64,000 nt of DNA from Klebsiella ornithinolytica NBRC 105727 = ATCC 31898 (GCF_001598295.1 NZ_BCYR01000001.1:744001-808000); one strand, 5' to 3'; shown: positions 11,162 to 23,273, numbered from the stretch's first letter. Made by a program: numbers and translations. The notes: generated by a model from the sequence alone, not told the origin.

Positions 11162-12466
11162 ATGATCGTTGGAAAAACCGCCAGTGAAATTTTTGATAAC
11201 ATCCGTCATCTGATACAAAGCGGAGTATTAAAACCCGGAGAAACGCTGCCTCCGGTTCGTGAGCTGGCTGCTGAACTGACGGTTAACCGCAACACCGTCG
11301 CCGCGGTCTATAAACGGCTGGTCACCTCCGGGCTGGCCGTCAGTCAAGGGCGCAACGGTACCGCCATTAAATCCGCGAATGCTCCCCTGCCGCAGGAAGG
11401 CGGAGACCCCTCGTCGCCACTCAGAGATATCTCCGGTGGTAACCCGGATCCCCGCCGCCTGCCGGATCTCGCTCGCTATCTGAGTCAGCTCTCGCTGACC
11501 CCACACCTGTACGGCGATGCCGCCGTGGAACCTAAGCTGGCGGCCTGGGCGCAGCGCTGGATGCACCAGGACCTGGGAATCCATGCTGAGATTAACCTGA
11601 CCAGTGGCGCCATCGATGCGCTGGAGCGGCTGCTTTGCGCCCTGCTTCTGCCCGGCGACGGCGTGGTTGTTGAAGACCCCTGCTTCCTCAGCAGTATCAA
11701 TATGCTGCGCTACGCCGGATTCCATGCCTGTCCGGTGGCAGTTGACGGAGAAGGGATGTTGCCTGACGAGCTGGAACTGGCCTTACGCAGCGGCGCGCGA
11801 GCCGTCATTCTGACCCCGCGCGCGCACAACCCGACCGGCTGTAGCTTCAGTGAAGCCAGGGCAGCGGCTATTCGCGAGATACTGGCTCATTACCCGCAGG
11901 TGCTGGTGATTATTGATGACCACTTCGCATTGTTATCGGCAACGCCCTGGCACTCCCCTCTGCCCGCCACCACTCAGCGCTGGGCGCTGGTGCGCTCCCT
12001 GTCAAAAACGCTCGGGCCGGACCTGCGTCTGGCGTTTGTTGCCAGCGATAGCACCACCTCGGCAGCGCTACGTCTGCGGCTCAACGCCGGCAGCCAGTGG
12101 GTCAGCCATCTGCTGCAGGGCTTTGCCTTTGCCTGCCTGAATGATAGCGTCTTTACTGCCTCGCTGGCGGAGAGTCGTCGCCATTATCATCGGCAGAATG
12201 AAAAACTGGCCGCGGCCCTGACCCAACGCGGTTTTCCCCCTTTCCCTCCGGGAGATGGCCTCAATTTCTGGCTGCCGCTAACGGAGCCGAGCCAGCCAAT
12301 CGCCCTGCGCTTAGCCCGCGCCGGCTGGTTAGTCCGCGAAGGTGAAGCGTTCGGTATTCACACGCCATCGCACGGTCTTCGGCTATCGCCGGGAACGTTA
12401 AGCGATGATGAGATTGAGCGCCTGGCTGACGATTTACACCTCGTTCTCCAACCCTCACCGGAGTGA
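11162..12466 (+). CDS. ptsJ: MocR-like regulator PtsJ (GntR DNA-binding domain fused to aminotransferase fold)
   Basis: The 434-residue protein joins a winged helix GntR domain (about 1-75, with ELTVNRNTVAAVYKRLV) to a fold-type I aminotransferase domain (about 90-430). The pyridoxal-phosphate lysine is in RSLSKTLGPDLR (about 280), and an NPTG motif is present in AHNPTGCSF. In Salmonella PtsJ is a PLP-sensing repressor of pdxK; the same divergent layout here supports that role. Its stop overlaps the ribosome site of yfeJ, so the two genes form an operon. Confidence 0.92.
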   Translation: MIVGKTASEIFDNIRHLIQSGVLKPGETLPPVRELAAELTVNRNTVAAVYKRLVTSGLAVSQGRNGTAIKSANAPLPQEGGDPSSPLRDISGGNPDPRRLPDLARYLSQLSLTPHLYGDAAVEPKLAAWAQRWMHQDLGIHAEINLTSGAIDALERLLCALLLPGDGVVVEDPCFLSSINMLRYAGFHACPVAVDGEGMLPDELELALRSGARAVILTPRAHNPTGCSFSEARAAAIREILAHYPQVLVIIDDHFALLSATPWHSPLPATTQRWALVRSLSKTLGPDLRLAFVASDSTTSAALRLRLNAGSQWVSHLLQGFAFACLNDSVFTASLAESRRHYHRQNEKLAAALTQRGFPPFPPGDGLNFWLPLTEPSQPIALRLARAGWLVREGEAFGIHTPSHGLRLSPGTLSDDEIERLADDLHLVLQPSPE

Positions 12467-12471
12467 CGTCT

Positions 12472-13188
12472 ATGCAAATTCATTTTATCGTCCACGAACA
12501 TTTTGAATCACCGGGAGCCTGCCTCCACTGGGCACAGGATCGGGGCTACACCATCGGCTGGTCACGGGTATACGCCGGCGATCCGCTGCCGGCAAACGCC
12601 GATGGCTTCGATATGTTGGTGGTGCTCGGCGGCCCGCAGTCACCACGTACTACGCTGGCGGAGTGTGCTTATTTTGATACACATGCTGAACAAAATCTTA
12701 TTGCCCAGGCCATCGCCGCCGGGCGAATTGTCATCGGCATCTGTCTTGGCTCACAGCTGATTGGTGAAGCGCTGGGCGCCCCCGTCATGCAAAGCCCGGA
12801 AAAAGAGATCGGCCACTACCCTGTCACCCTCAGCGTAGAGGGTTTACGTGACCCGAATATCGCTCATTTTGGCCCTGCTCTGGTCGTGGGACACTGGCAT
12901 AACGATATGCCCGGCATGACGCCGACGGCAACGGTGCTGGCCGCAAGCGAAGGTTGCCCGCGACAAATTGTGAAATATGGCGACCGGGTATATGGTTTCC
13001 AGTGCCACATGGAATTTGACGCAGAGGTCATTGAACGGCTCATCACCCATTCGCAGGAGGAGCTTGAGGCGGCAAAAGGCCGGCGTTTTATCCGTTCCGT
13101 ACAGGAGATGCGCAGCTGGGATTATCGCGAGATGAACCAGAAGCTGTGGACATTTCTCGATAATCTGGTGACCCATTATCGGCACTAA
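12472..13188 (+). CDS. yfeJ: Class I glutamine amidotransferase-like protein YfeJ
   Basis: This 238-residue protein resembles the amidotransferase half of GMP synthase. The nucleophile cysteine is in the elbow GICLGSQLIGEALG (about residue 90), with the His/Glu partners likely in GFQCHMEFD (about 175-182). The ATG at 12472 is preferred over the upstream GTG because GGAG sits eight bases before it, overlapping the ptsJ stop. No synthetase partner is fused or adjacent, so its acceptor is unknown; gamma-glutamyl hydrolase or deglycase-like roles are possible. The name follows the Salmonella gene in the same place. Confidence 0.85.
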   Translation: MQIHFIVHEHFESPGACLHWAQDRGYTIGWSRVYAGDPLPANADGFDMLVVLGGPQSPRTTLAECAYFDTHAEQNLIAQAIAAGRIVIGICLGSQLIGEALGAPVMQSPEKEIGHYPVTLSVEGLRDPNIAHFGPALVVGHWHNDMPGMTPTATVLAASEGCPRQIVKYGDRVYGFQCHMEFDAEVIERLITHSQEELEAAKGRRFIRSVQEMRSWDYREMNQKLWTFLDNLVTHYRH

Positions 13189-13203
13189 CCCCGGAGGGTA
13201 TTC

Positions 13204-13605
13204 ATGGTAAACCCGCAGCTAAAAGCCGTCATTGAAGCGTGCGACCGCGCAATATCGCAGGAAGACTACGATACGTTAATGGACTACTACGCGGAGGATG
13301 CCCTGCTGGTGGTGCAGCCAGAACGGCTGGTGAAAGGTAAGGAGAACATCCGCAAAGCCTTTCTCGCCATTGCCGACTATTTTCAGCACCGTCTGGTGGT
13401 GACACAAGGCAGAATGGAGATACTGGAAGGCGGCGACACTGCGCTGGTGATTATGGAAACCCGGCTGGATATCCCGACTCCGGAGGGAGGCACCACCCAG
13501 GTCACGCGCCGCGCCACCTATGTTTTTCGCCGGCAGGAGCAGCGCTGGCTGTGTACCGTAGATAACTCCTACGGTACCGACCTGCTGGACTCGCCAGCCC
13601 GTTAA
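13204..13605 (+). CDS. SnoaL-like / DUF4440-type nuclear transport factor 2 fold protein
   Basis: The 133-residue product looks like a small NTF2-like alpha+beta cone protein: an N-terminal helix, DYYAEDALLVVQPERLVKGK and a C-terminal sheet with RRATYVFRRQEQRWLCTVDNS. Such proteins act as polyketide cyclases, isomerases or small ligand binders; no specific activity can be assigned. It starts 15 bases after yfeJ behind a GGAGG ribosome site, so it is probably the third gene of the ptsJ operon. Its stop shares TTAA with convergent cysM. E. coli lacks it at this site. Confidence 0.8.
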   Translation: MVNPQLKAVIEACDRAISQEDYDTLMDYYAEDALLVVQPERLVKGKENIRKAFLAIADYFQHRLVVTQGRMEILEGGDTALVIMETRLDIPTPEGGTTQVTRRATYVFRRQEQRWLCTVDNSYGTDLLDSPAR

Positions 13606-14513
13606 ATACCCGCCCCCTGGCTGAAGTGCTCTTCGCCAAAAACCCCGGTAGACAGGTAGCGATCGCCGCGATCGCAGACGATCGCCACCACTACCGCGCC
13701 GGGATTTTCACGCGCGATACGTAATGCGCCGGCCACCGCGCCGCCGGAGCTAACGCCGCAAAAAATACCTTCCCGTACCGCCAGCATACGCATGGTGTTT
13801 TCCGCATCCTGCTGGTGAATATCCAGCACCGCATCAACCAGCGAAGCATTAAAAATCCCCGGCATATACTCTGCCGGCCAGCGCCGAATACCCGGAATGC
13901 TGCTGCCCTCTTCCGGCTGCAGTCCCACAATACTCACCGGCTTATCCTGTTCACGCAAAAAGCGGGATACGCCGGTGATGGTGCCGGTAGTGCCCATACT
14001 GGAGACAAAATGGCTGATTCGCCCGGCGGTCTGCTGCCAGATTTCCGGTCCGGTGGTGGTGTAATGCGCATAGGGGTTATCCGGATTATTGAACTGATCC
14101 AGCAGTTTCCCTTCGCCACGCTGCGCCATTTCCGCCGCCAGATCGCGCGCGCCCTCCATCCCCTGCTCTTTGGTGACCAGAATCAGCTCGGCACCGTAGG
14201 CCAGCATCGCGGCCCGGCGCTCCTGGCTCATGTTGTCCGGCATCAGGAGCTTCATCTGATAGCCTTTCAGCGCGGCAATCATCGCCAGCGCGATACCGGT
14301 ATTCCCGCTGGTGGCTTCAATCAGGACGTCGCCAGGCTTTATTTCACCGCGTTTTTCGGCTTCAACGATCATTGAAAGCGCGGCGCGGTCCTTTACTGAA
14401 CCCGCCGGGTTATTGCCTTCCAGTTTGACCCAGATTTCACTGCCATTGTCCGGTCCCATGCGCTGAAGCTTGACCAGAGGGGTATTACCGATGGTGTGTT
14501 CAAGTGTATTCAC
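13602..14513 (-). CDS. cysM: Cysteine synthase B (O-acetylserine/thiosulfate sulfhydrylase)
   Basis: CysM makes cysteine from O-acetylserine and sulfide, and can use thiosulfate to form S-sulfocysteine, which fits the adjacent thiosulfate importer. It has 303 residues. The PLP lysine is in NPAGSVKDRAA (residue 41), with ATSGNTG and SSMGTTGT loops and the C-terminal GVSSGGAVAG phosphate-binding region. It is downstream of cysPTWA on the same strand; a REP pair lies in the 119-base gap before it. Confidence 0.98.
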   Translation of the reverse strand: MNTLEHTIGNTPLVKLQRMGPDNGSEIWVKLEGNNPAGSVKDRAALSMIVEAEKRGEIKPGDVLIEATSGNTGIALAMIAALKGYQMKLLMPDNMSQERRAAMLAYGAELILVTKEQGMEGARDLAAEMAQRGEGKLLDQFNNPDNPYAHYTTTGPEIWQQTAGRISHFVSSMGTTGTITGVSRFLREQDKPVSIVGLQPEEGSSIPGIRRWPAEYMPGIFNASLVDAVLDIHQQDAENTMRMLAVREGIFCGVSSGGAVAGALRIARENPGAVVVAIVCDRGDRYLSTGVFGEEHFSQGAGI

Positions 14514-14533
14514 GATTTTTACTCAATAAAAAA

Positions 14534-14610
14534 GCCGGGTGGCGCTTCGCTTACCCGGCCTACAAGACGCAGTGATAACTGTAGGCCCGGTAAGCGCAGC
14601 GTCACCGGGC
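14534..14610. repeat. REP pair (BIME-like) between cysA and cysM
   Basis: Two REP-type palindromes face each other: GCCGGGTGGCG...TACCCGGCCTAC at 14534-14562 and GTAGGCCCGG...CACCGGGC at 14581-14610. Such elements often stabilise upstream messages or bind gyrase or IHF. A related pair is found after hemF. Confidence 0.8.
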
Positions 14611-14632
14611 GATAAACATATTCAATAAACTA

Positions 14633-15727
14633 TCAGGCTGACTCCGCCAGAGCAATATCCTCACGCGGCTCTATCCGCTGATTGCCGTTATAGAGTCGCG
14701 CATTTTGTAAGCCGACAAACAGCCGTTCACCGCGATACGGCGCGTCATCGCCCGACAGCACGACGGTCAGCGGTTCGTCATACCACCCTAATGGCTGAAC
14801 AACTAATTGGGTGTAGTGCCCTTTCGGGCTGGCTTCCAGTACCTGAACCGGCAGAGGTGAATCGAGGCTGGTACGGCGACTGATATCCACTTCCCAGGGG
14901 CGGAGGAACAGATCCACCGGCCCTTGATACGCCGGGGTATACCCCAACGGCCAACGATGCGCACCGACATGGAACTGGCCACCGCGAACAATCCCTTTCA
15001 GGCGGTTAACTTCGCCCATAAACTCCAGCACGAAGCGGGTGGACGGTTCACGCCAGACCTGTTCCGGTGCATCGGCCTGTTCGATATTGCCCTGGCTCAT
15101 GACCACCACGCGGTCAGCTACTTCCATCGCCTCTTCCTGATCGTGGGTCACAAACACGCTGGTAAACTTCAGCTCTTCATGCAGCTGACGCAGCCAGCGG
15201 CGCAGCTCTTTGCGCACCTGAGCGTCCAGCGCACCGAAGGGTTCATCGAGCAACAGAATCTGCGGTTCAACGGCCAGCGCACGCGCAAGAGCCACGCGCT
15301 GCTTTTGCCCGCCGGAAAGCTGCGCCGGGTAGCGATCGGCAAGATGCGCCAGCTGCACCATTTCCAACAGCCGGGTGACTTTCGCTTTGATCCCGGCGGC
15401 GTTCGGACGTTCACGACGCGGCAACACCGTCAGGCCGAAGGCGATATTCTCAAATACCGTCATATGGCGGAACAGCGCATAGTGCTGGAAGACGAAGCCC
15501 ACTTTACGGTCACGGGCGTGAACGCGGCTCACGTCGGTGCCATGGAAACGAATATGACCGCTGGATTGATTCTCCAGACCAGCAATAATACGCAGCAGCG
15601 TGGTTTTTCCGGAGCCGGACGGCCCCAACAGCGCGACCATCTGTCCGGAAGGGATATCCAGAGAGATATCATTCAGCACCTGAGTGCGTCCAAAAGATTT
15701 CTTAATATTGACAATCTCAATGCTCAT
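14633..15727 (-). CDS. cysA: Sulfate/thiosulfate ABC importer, ATP-binding subunit CysA
   Basis: CysA powers import of sulfate and thiosulfate through CysT/CysW. The 364-residue protein has Walker [13 protein letters not shown] (about 34-45), the signature [14 protein letters not shown] (about 134), Walker [12 protein letters not shown] and the switch histidine in [10 protein letters not shown], followed by a C-terminal TOBE-like regulatory part (about 240-350). It overlaps cysW by 11 bases and is the last gene of the cysPTWA operon. CysB control is inferred from E. coli. Confidence 0.97.
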   Translation of the reverse strand: MSIEIVNIKKSFGRTQVLNDISLDIPSGQMVALLGPSGSGKTTLLRIIAGLENQSSGHIRFHGTDVSRVHARDRKVGFVFQHYALFRHMTVFENIAFGLTVLPRRERPNAAGIKAKVTRLLEMVQLAHLADRYPAQLSGGQKQRVALARALAVEPQILLLDEPFGALDAQVRKELRRWLRQLHEELKFTSVFVTHDQEEAMEVADRVVVMSQGNIEQADAPEQVWREPSTRFVLEFMGEVNRLKGIVRGGQFHVGAHRWPLGYTPAYQGPVDLFLRPWEVDISRRTSLDSPLPVQVLEASPKGHYTQLVVQPLGWYDEPLTVVLSGDDAPYRGERLFVGLQNARLYNGNQRIEPREDIALAESA

Positions 15728-16592
15728 GATTCCCCTCCAGTTGCGCGCGTTTTTCCTGATTAGCCAGGCGCCATTGCAACATACTCTTTAAAAACAAAGT
15801 CAAAATAGCCATTAACGTCAGCAGAGCTGCGGCGGTAAAGGAACCGACGGTATTGTAATCCTGCTCCAGCAATTCAATCTGCAGCGGCAGCGACAGGGTT
15901 TCACCGCGAATCGAGCCCGAAACCACCGAAACGGCGCCGAACTCCCCGATAGCGCGAGCGTTGGTCAGCACCACGCCGTATAACAGCGCCCAACGGATAT
16001 TCGGCAGAGTCACCCGGCGGAACATCTGCCAGCCGGACGCGCCGAGCAGGATCGCCGCTTCATCTTCATTACTGCCCTGACTGATCATCACCGGAACCAG
16101 CTCGCGCACCACAAATGGACAGGTGACAAAAATGGTGGCCAGCACCATTCCCGGCCAGGCAAACATGATTTGCAGGTTATGCGCGTCCAGCCAGCCGCCG
16201 AGCGGGCCGTTGGAACCGTAGAACAACAGATAGACCAGCCCCGCCACCACCGGCGAGACGGCAAAAGGAATATCCAGCAGCGTCAGCAGCAGCTGGCGGC
16301 CAGGGAAGTTAAAACGCGTTACCAGCCACGCCAGCAGAGTACCGAAAACCAGGTTAACCGGTACGGTAATCAGCGCAATCATCACCGTCAGCCAGATTGC
16401 GTGCAGCATGTCCGGGTTAGCCAGGTTTTGCAGTACCGGCATCAGCCCTTTGCTGAAGGCCTGGACGAAGATATAGACCATCGGCACGATCAGAATGAAA
16501 GCGGAAACCAATATTCCGGTGCCAATCAGAAACCATTTCCCCCAGTTGATGCGGGGAGCATCGTAACGCTTCAATTGAGTAACTTCCGCCAT
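15717..16592 (-). CDS. cysW: Sulfate/thiosulfate ABC importer, permease subunit CysW
   Basis: CysW is one of the two membrane subunits of the importer. Its 291 residues have six or so hydrophobic helices after a short polar N-terminus, and the EAA-type loop that docks with CysA ([22 protein letters not shown], around residue 195) is clear. It shares one base with cysT upstream (16592) and overlaps cysA downstream, so the operon is tightly coupled. Confidence 0.97.
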   Translation of the reverse strand: MAEVTQLKRYDAPRINWGKWFLIGTGILVSAFILIVPMVYIFVQAFSKGLMPVLQNLANPDMLHAIWLTVMIALITVPVNLVFGTLLAWLVTRFNFPGRQLLLTLLDIPFAVSPVVAGLVYLLFYGSNGPLGGWLDAHNLQIMFAWPGMVLATIFVTCPFVVRELVPVMISQGSNEDEAAILLGASGWQMFRRVTLPNIRWALLYGVVLTNARAIGEFGAVSVVSGSIRGETLSLPLQIELLEQDYNTVGSFTAAALLTLMAILTLFLKSMLQWRLANQEKRAQLEGNHEH

Positions 16593-17425
16593 TAGTGACC
16601 TACCACACGTCGACCAAAGCGACTTTGCAGGGTGTTGATGGAAAACAGCAGCAGCAGCGAAGCCGCCAGGATCACCGACGCAATCGCGCTCGCCGCCGGG
16701 TAATCAAACTCCTGCAGGCGCACGAAAATCATCAGGGAAGTGACCTCGGTTTTCCATGCGATGTTGCCGGCGATGAAAATCACCGCGCCAAACTCGCCAA
16801 GGCTACGCGTAAATGACAGCGCGATCCCGGCCAGCAGCGCCGGAGAGAGCTCAGGCAGCACCACTTTACGGAAGCTCTGCAGGCGCGTGGCGCCCAGCGT
16901 TTCCGCCGCTTCTTCATATTCCGGCCCCAGCTCTTCAAGTACCGGCTGAACCGTCCGGACCACGAAAGGAATACTGGTAAACGCCATGGCGACCGCGATA
17001 CCGAGCCAGGTATAGGTCACCTTGATATCAAACTTCGCCAGCCACTCGCCGTAAAAGCCGTTGACTGAAAACAGTGACGCGAGGGTCAGGCCGGCGACTG
17101 CCGTCGGCAGAGCAAACGGCAGGTCCATCAGCGCATCGAGCAGCGTCCGGCCCGGAAAGCGATAGCGCGTCAGAATCCAGGCCATCAGCAGGCCAAACAC
17201 GCCATTAAAAATTGAGGCGACAAACGCCGACAGCAGCGTGACTTTGTAGGCCGCCACCACCTGCGGGTTAGTCACTACTTCCCAGTACTGACCCCAGGTC
17301 ATCTGCGCCAGCTGCATCACCAGCGCACTCAGGGGGAGCAGTAAAATCAAGCAGACAAACAGCAGGCTGGTGCCGAGGCTCAGGGTAAAGCCCGGCAGCA
17401 CGCGCTTAGATGCAGCAGCAAACAT
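16592..17425 (-). CDS. cysT: Sulfate/thiosulfate ABC importer, permease subunit CysT (CysU)
   Basis: CysT is the second membrane subunit and pairs with CysW. It has 277 residues with six main transmembrane helices and the EAA loop EEAAETLGATRLQSFRKVVL (about residue 175). It overlaps both cysP and cysW by a single base, consistent with translational coupling and fixed subunit ratios. Confidence 0.97.
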   Translation of the reverse strand: MFAAASKRVLPGFTLSLGTSLLFVCLILLLPLSALVMQLAQMTWGQYWEVVTNPQVVAAYKVTLLSAFVASIFNGVFGLLMAWILTRYRFPGRTLLDALMDLPFALPTAVAGLTLASLFSVNGFYGEWLAKFDIKVTYTWLGIAVAMAFTSIPFVVRTVQPVLEELGPEYEEAAETLGATRLQSFRKVVLPELSPALLAGIALSFTRSLGEFGAVIFIAGNIAWKTEVTSLMIFVRLQEFDYPAASAIASVILAASLLLLFSINTLQSRFGRRVVGH

Positions 17426-18441
17426 TACTTACGCCCCGCCGCCAGCAGTTTGTCCAGCTCACCGCCGCTGACAAAGTGGGTTTTCATTACCTGCGGCCAG
17501 GAGCCAAACTGATCTTCGACGCGGAACAGTTCGGTCTGCGGGAATTTATCCTTCAGCGTCTCCATCACCTTCGGGTTGTTCACACGATAGTAATAGTCGG
17601 TAATGATCGTCTGCGCCTGAGGGCTATAGAGCCAGTTCAGGTAAGCCTTCGCCGCCTTCTCGGTTCCGTTGGCCTTGACGTTTTTGTCCACCCAGGCGAC
17701 CGGGAACTCCGCCAGAATATTGACCTTCGGCACTACCACTTCGAAGCCCTGGTCTTCATACTGCTTGCGAATATTGTTCACTTCCGATTCGAAGGTAATC
17801 AGGACGTCGCCGAGCCCACGTTCAACGAAGGTCGTAGTCGCGCCGCGGCCGCCGGTATCAAATACTTCGACGTTTTTCAGGAACTGGGTCATAAACTGCT
17901 CGGTTTTCGCTTTATCGCCGCCGTCGGCTTTATCTGCGGCTCCCCATGCAGCCAGATAGGTATAGCGCGCGTTACCGGACGTTTTCGGATTCGGGAAAAT
18001 CAGCTTCACGTCCGGGCGCACCAGATCGCTCCACTCATGAATATTCTTCGGGTTCCCCTTACGCACCAGAAACGCCATGGTGGAGTAGAACGGCGAGCTG
18101 TTGTTCGGCAGCCGGCTTTGCCAGTCGGCGGGAATCAAGTTGCCTTTGTCATGCAGGATCTGTACATCCGTCACCTGGTTATAGGTCACCACATCGGCTT
18201 TTAAGCCCTGCAATATGGCCAGCGCCTGTTTCGACGAACCGGCATGAGATTGTTTGATCGTCAGCTTATCGCCGGCATTATCTTTCGCCCACTGCTGTTC
18301 AAACGGCGGATTAAGGGCGGCAAACAGCTCGCGGGAGACATCATAAGAGCTGTTCAGCAGCTCAGTCGCCTGCGCCTGCGCAACCAGCAGCATCGAAGCA
18401 GCCAGTGCCAGATATCCTTTGTTCAGTGATTTAACCGCCAT
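17425..18441 (-). CDS. cysP: Thiosulfate/sulfate periplasmic binding protein CysP
   Basis: CysP captures thiosulfate and sulfate in the periplasm and delivers them to CysTWA. The 338-residue precursor begins with a Sec signal ([20 protein letters not shown], likely cut after AQAQA near residue 25). The mature part shows family motifs [16 protein letters not shown] and [20 protein letters not shown] that form the oxyanion site. It is the first gene of cysPTWA. E. coli carries ucpA and the mur genes upstream; here yfeX follows instead. Confidence 0.97.
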   Translation of the reverse strand: MAVKSLNKGYLALAASMLLVAQAQATELLNSSYDVSRELFAALNPPFEQQWAKDNAGDKLTIKQSHAGSSKQALAILQGLKADVVTYNQVTDVQILHDKGNLIPADWQSRLPNNSSPFYSTMAFLVRKGNPKNIHEWSDLVRPDVKLIFPNPKTSGNARYTYLAAWGAADKADGGDKAKTEQFMTQFLKNVEVFDTGGRGATTTFVERGLGDVLITFESEVNNIRKQYEDQGFEVVVPKVNILAEFPVAWVDKNVKANGTEKAAKAYLNWLYSPQAQTIITDYYYRVNNPKVMETLKDKFPQTELFRVEDQFGSWPQVMKTHFVSGGELDKLLAAGRK

Positions 18442-18454
18442 TGCGCACCCTTAT

Positions 18455-18560
18455 CAGTTTGATGACTTTCTTATAGCCATAATATTTATAACGAGGATGA
18501 AAGGAGTAACGGTTTTATATACCGTTTGGCGATTTGGAAGTCGAAAAGAGAATAAGCCGT
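18455..18560 (-). promoter_or_regulatory. Likely CysB-regulated cysP promoter region
   Basis: The AT-rich DNA just upstream of cysP (minus strand: CGTTATAAATATTATGGC) resembles the E. coli cysP promoter. CysB sites are expected but not individually recognised. Confidence 0.35.
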
Positions 18561-18678
18561 TTACAAACCATTGTGGAGACGGGTTTTCGGCGTGATTTTC
18601 CCTCTATGGGGCGGAGCAGGAGGTCAGGGAGAACAAGGGGTTAAGCCGAACGTGGTCGTCAGACTGGGAGAAAGTTAT

Positions 18679-18707
18679 CTGCCCTCTCCCGAGTGGAAGA
18701 GGGGCAG
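18679..18707 (-). terminator. Hairpin after yfeX, possible terminator
   Basis: CTGCCCTCT and AGAGGGGCAG form a stem with one bulged G, 15 bases downstream of the yfeX stop. There is no T-run, so it is a weak terminator or a message-stabilising hairpin. Confidence 0.4.
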
Positions 18708-18721
18708 TGTCAACCCGGAGA

Positions 18722-19705
<984 letters not shown>

Positions 19706-19715
19706 TCAGATCAAA

Positions 19716-20291
19716 TTAGCCGCGCCAGATAATTTTGCTGACCTTCCAGTTTTTCAGCGTGTCGTCGGAAGGCATCAGCTCTTCCGGACCATTCCAGTGG
19801 CCGGTAAAGGCGTAGCTGATATGCTGACTACCGTCCGCCTGGCACTCCACCACGGCACCATTATCATTTGCGCCTTTTTGACAATGACCAAAGGCTTTGC
19901 TGTACAGCTCGCTAAACGGAGTGCCGACCTGAACGCCGCGGTCCGTTTTAATCTCGCTATCCCGCACTTCGATACGGTTGATGGTGCCGCCGTCGCCGTT
20001 AATGGTCATCGCGACCTTGTCATCTTTCAGCGCCTCAAAGTAGCGCACGATATTACCGTTGGCCGCTTTCATGCCGCTGCGCAGACGATAGCTCCCGCCC
20101 AGCGCATCGCTGATGGCCTGTTCATTCAGCGGCGTTGTGGCCGTTAGTTTACCCACGCCCTGCTCGGTCACTTCCATTGAGGAACCAAACCAGTTCCATG
20201 GGTAGGCCGCTGACCAGTTAACCGCACTCATAGTGGAGCAGCCGGTTAATGCCAGCGGTAACGCGCAGAGAAGCAAACGTAGCGATTTCAT
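19716..20291 (-). CDS. yfeY: YfeY lipoprotein, DUF1131
   Basis: The 191-residue precursor has a lipoprotein signal (MKSLRLLLCALPLALTGC) with the lipobox LTGC, so it should be acylated at Cys18. The remainder is the DUF1131 domain with the motif RIEVRDSEIKTDRGVQVGTP. In E. coli this gene belongs to the sigma-E regulon; its role is unknown, likely at the envelope. It is downstream of yfeZ and ypeA on the same strand. Confidence 0.92.
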   Translation of the reverse strand: MKSLRLLLCALPLALTGCSTMSAVNWSAAYPWNWFGSSMEVTEQGVGKLTATTPLNEQAISDALGGSYRLRSGMKAANGNIVRYFEALKDDKVAMTINGDGGTINRIEVRDSEIKTDRGVQVGTPFSELYSKAFGHCQKGANDNGAVVECQADGSQHISYAFTGHWNGPEELMPSDDTLKNWKVSKIIWRG

Positions 20292-20352
20292 GACTCGATC
20301 CTTTCTTGTTTATTTGACGCCTGTTGGAGTGCAGGATCGGCAAAAAGTGCCG

Positions 20353-20808
20353 TTAAACCCGATCTTCCTGAAAACAAGCTTTGAGTCGACGGCTGGCTAA
20401 CAGCCACCAGAAGGCATAGAGATCGGCGATCAGCAGGCCGATAGTCAGCATCGAAGGTGACTCGCCGCTCAGCCATAACAGCGGCTGCCAGAGCAGCAGC
20501 AGCGTCTGCGACAGCACCAGCAGCCAGCGCATTAGCGGCCAGAGACGGGGAAAACGCTGCCGCTGCCCGCTGACGATAAACGCCAGTACCGCCGGGATAC
20601 CCGGCAATAATCCTAGCCAGAAATTATCGTGATCGGGATAGAACAGGTTCAATAACACATCGCCCTGCTGGCGGGAGGCCCCCGCCATAATGAACAGCAC
20701 CCAGGTTCGCGCCTGCAGCAGCAGTACGCACCAGAACAGAAACGGTAGCCTGAGCCGGCCGTGGGCATCGAAATCAGAAGGGATAAACTCAGTATTCTTC
20801 ATCTTCAA
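20353..20808 (-). CDS. yfeZ: Inner-membrane protein YfeZ, DUF2919
   Basis: The 151-residue protein has about four hydrophobic helices ([20 protein letters not shown] near residues 21-40 and three more) and fits the DUF2919 family. Its function is unknown. It overlaps the end of ypeA by 20 bases: the ypeA C-terminus and the yfeZ start are read in different frames. Either of two in-frame ATG codons (20808 or 20802) could serve as start. It probably forms an operon with ypeA and yfeY. Confidence 0.85.
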   Translation of the reverse strand: MKMKNTEFIPSDFDAHGRLRLPFLFWCVLLLQARTWVLFIMAGASRQQGDVLLNLFYPDHDNFWLGLLPGIPAVLAFIVSGQRQRFPRLWPLMRWLLVLSQTLLLLWQPLLWLSGESPSMLTIGLLIADLYAFWWLLASRRLKACFQEDRV

Positions 20809-21214
20809 TCAAACGTTTACCCAGACTCAGGATATCGGCATATTCGTAACCAAGCCGTTCATACATCCCCTGCACCACCTCATTATCATCGCGAACCATG
20901 ATGTTAATTTTCGGGCAGCCGCGAGCAATCAGCTTTTTTTCCAGCCGGTTCAGCAGCGCATTGGCGATACCACGCCCGCGATATTCCGGATGCACGCCCA
21001 GGTAGTAGGCGGAACCGCGATGACCGTCATAGCCGCCCATCACCGTGCCAACCACCTCGCCATTTACTTCCGCGACGAGAAACAGGCTGACATCGTGGTT
21101 AACTTTACGCTCAATGTCCATTTCCGGGTCATTCCACGGGCGCAGAAGCTCGCAGCGCTCCCACAGCGTAATCACTTCTTCAAAATCTTGCTGGCGAAAA
21201 ACGCGTATCTCCAT
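20789..21214 (-). CDS. ypeA: GNAT family acetyltransferase YpeA
   Basis: This 141-residue GNAT acetyltransferase moves an acetyl group from acetyl-CoA to an unidentified amine. The start at the ATG at 21214 gives [20 protein letters not shown], the E. coli start; a longer start adds four residues. The acetyl-CoA-binding motif is in [20 protein letters not shown] (about 75-95). It is divergent from amiA and leads yfeZ-yfeY. Confidence 0.93.
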   Translation of the reverse strand: MEIRVFRQQDFEEVITLWERCELLRPWNDPEMDIERKVNHDVSLFLVAEVNGEVVGTVMGGYDGHRGSAYYLGVHPEYRGRGIANALLNRLEKKLIARGCPKINIMVRDDNEVVQGMYERLGYEYADILSLGKRLIEDEEY

Positions 21215-21424
21215 GGTATTCCCCATTTTTCAAGCTTAAAAACAGCGATTATGGCGCGATTTCAGCGGATAGCCAATATCAGGCGAAATGAAGTGGAAAA
21301 AATGACATAATACGCACTGTCATGTATTGAAATGAAAAGTAAAACAATTCTTGTTTTGAATGGTCGTAACGGAAAACGCGATACGATATAACACCAGGTA
21401 CCACTTGTTTGCAATTCAGGCCGA

Positions 21425-23196
<1,772 letters not shown>

Positions 23197-23197
23197 T

Positions 23198-23268
23198 GCC
23201 GGGCGGCGCCTCCGCTTGCCCGGCCTACGCTATCCCGTAGGTCGGGTTAGCGCAGCGCCACCCGACAA
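23198..23268. repeat. REP pair (BIME-like) between hemF and maeB
   Basis: Two opposed REP-like palindromes, GCCGGGCGGCG...TTGCCCGGCCTAC (23199-23227) and GTAGGTCGGGTT...CACCCGAC (23237-23267), fill the space between the convergent hemF and maeB. The sequence closely matches the pair upstream of cysM. Confidence 0.8.
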
Positions 23269-23273
23269 ATCCC

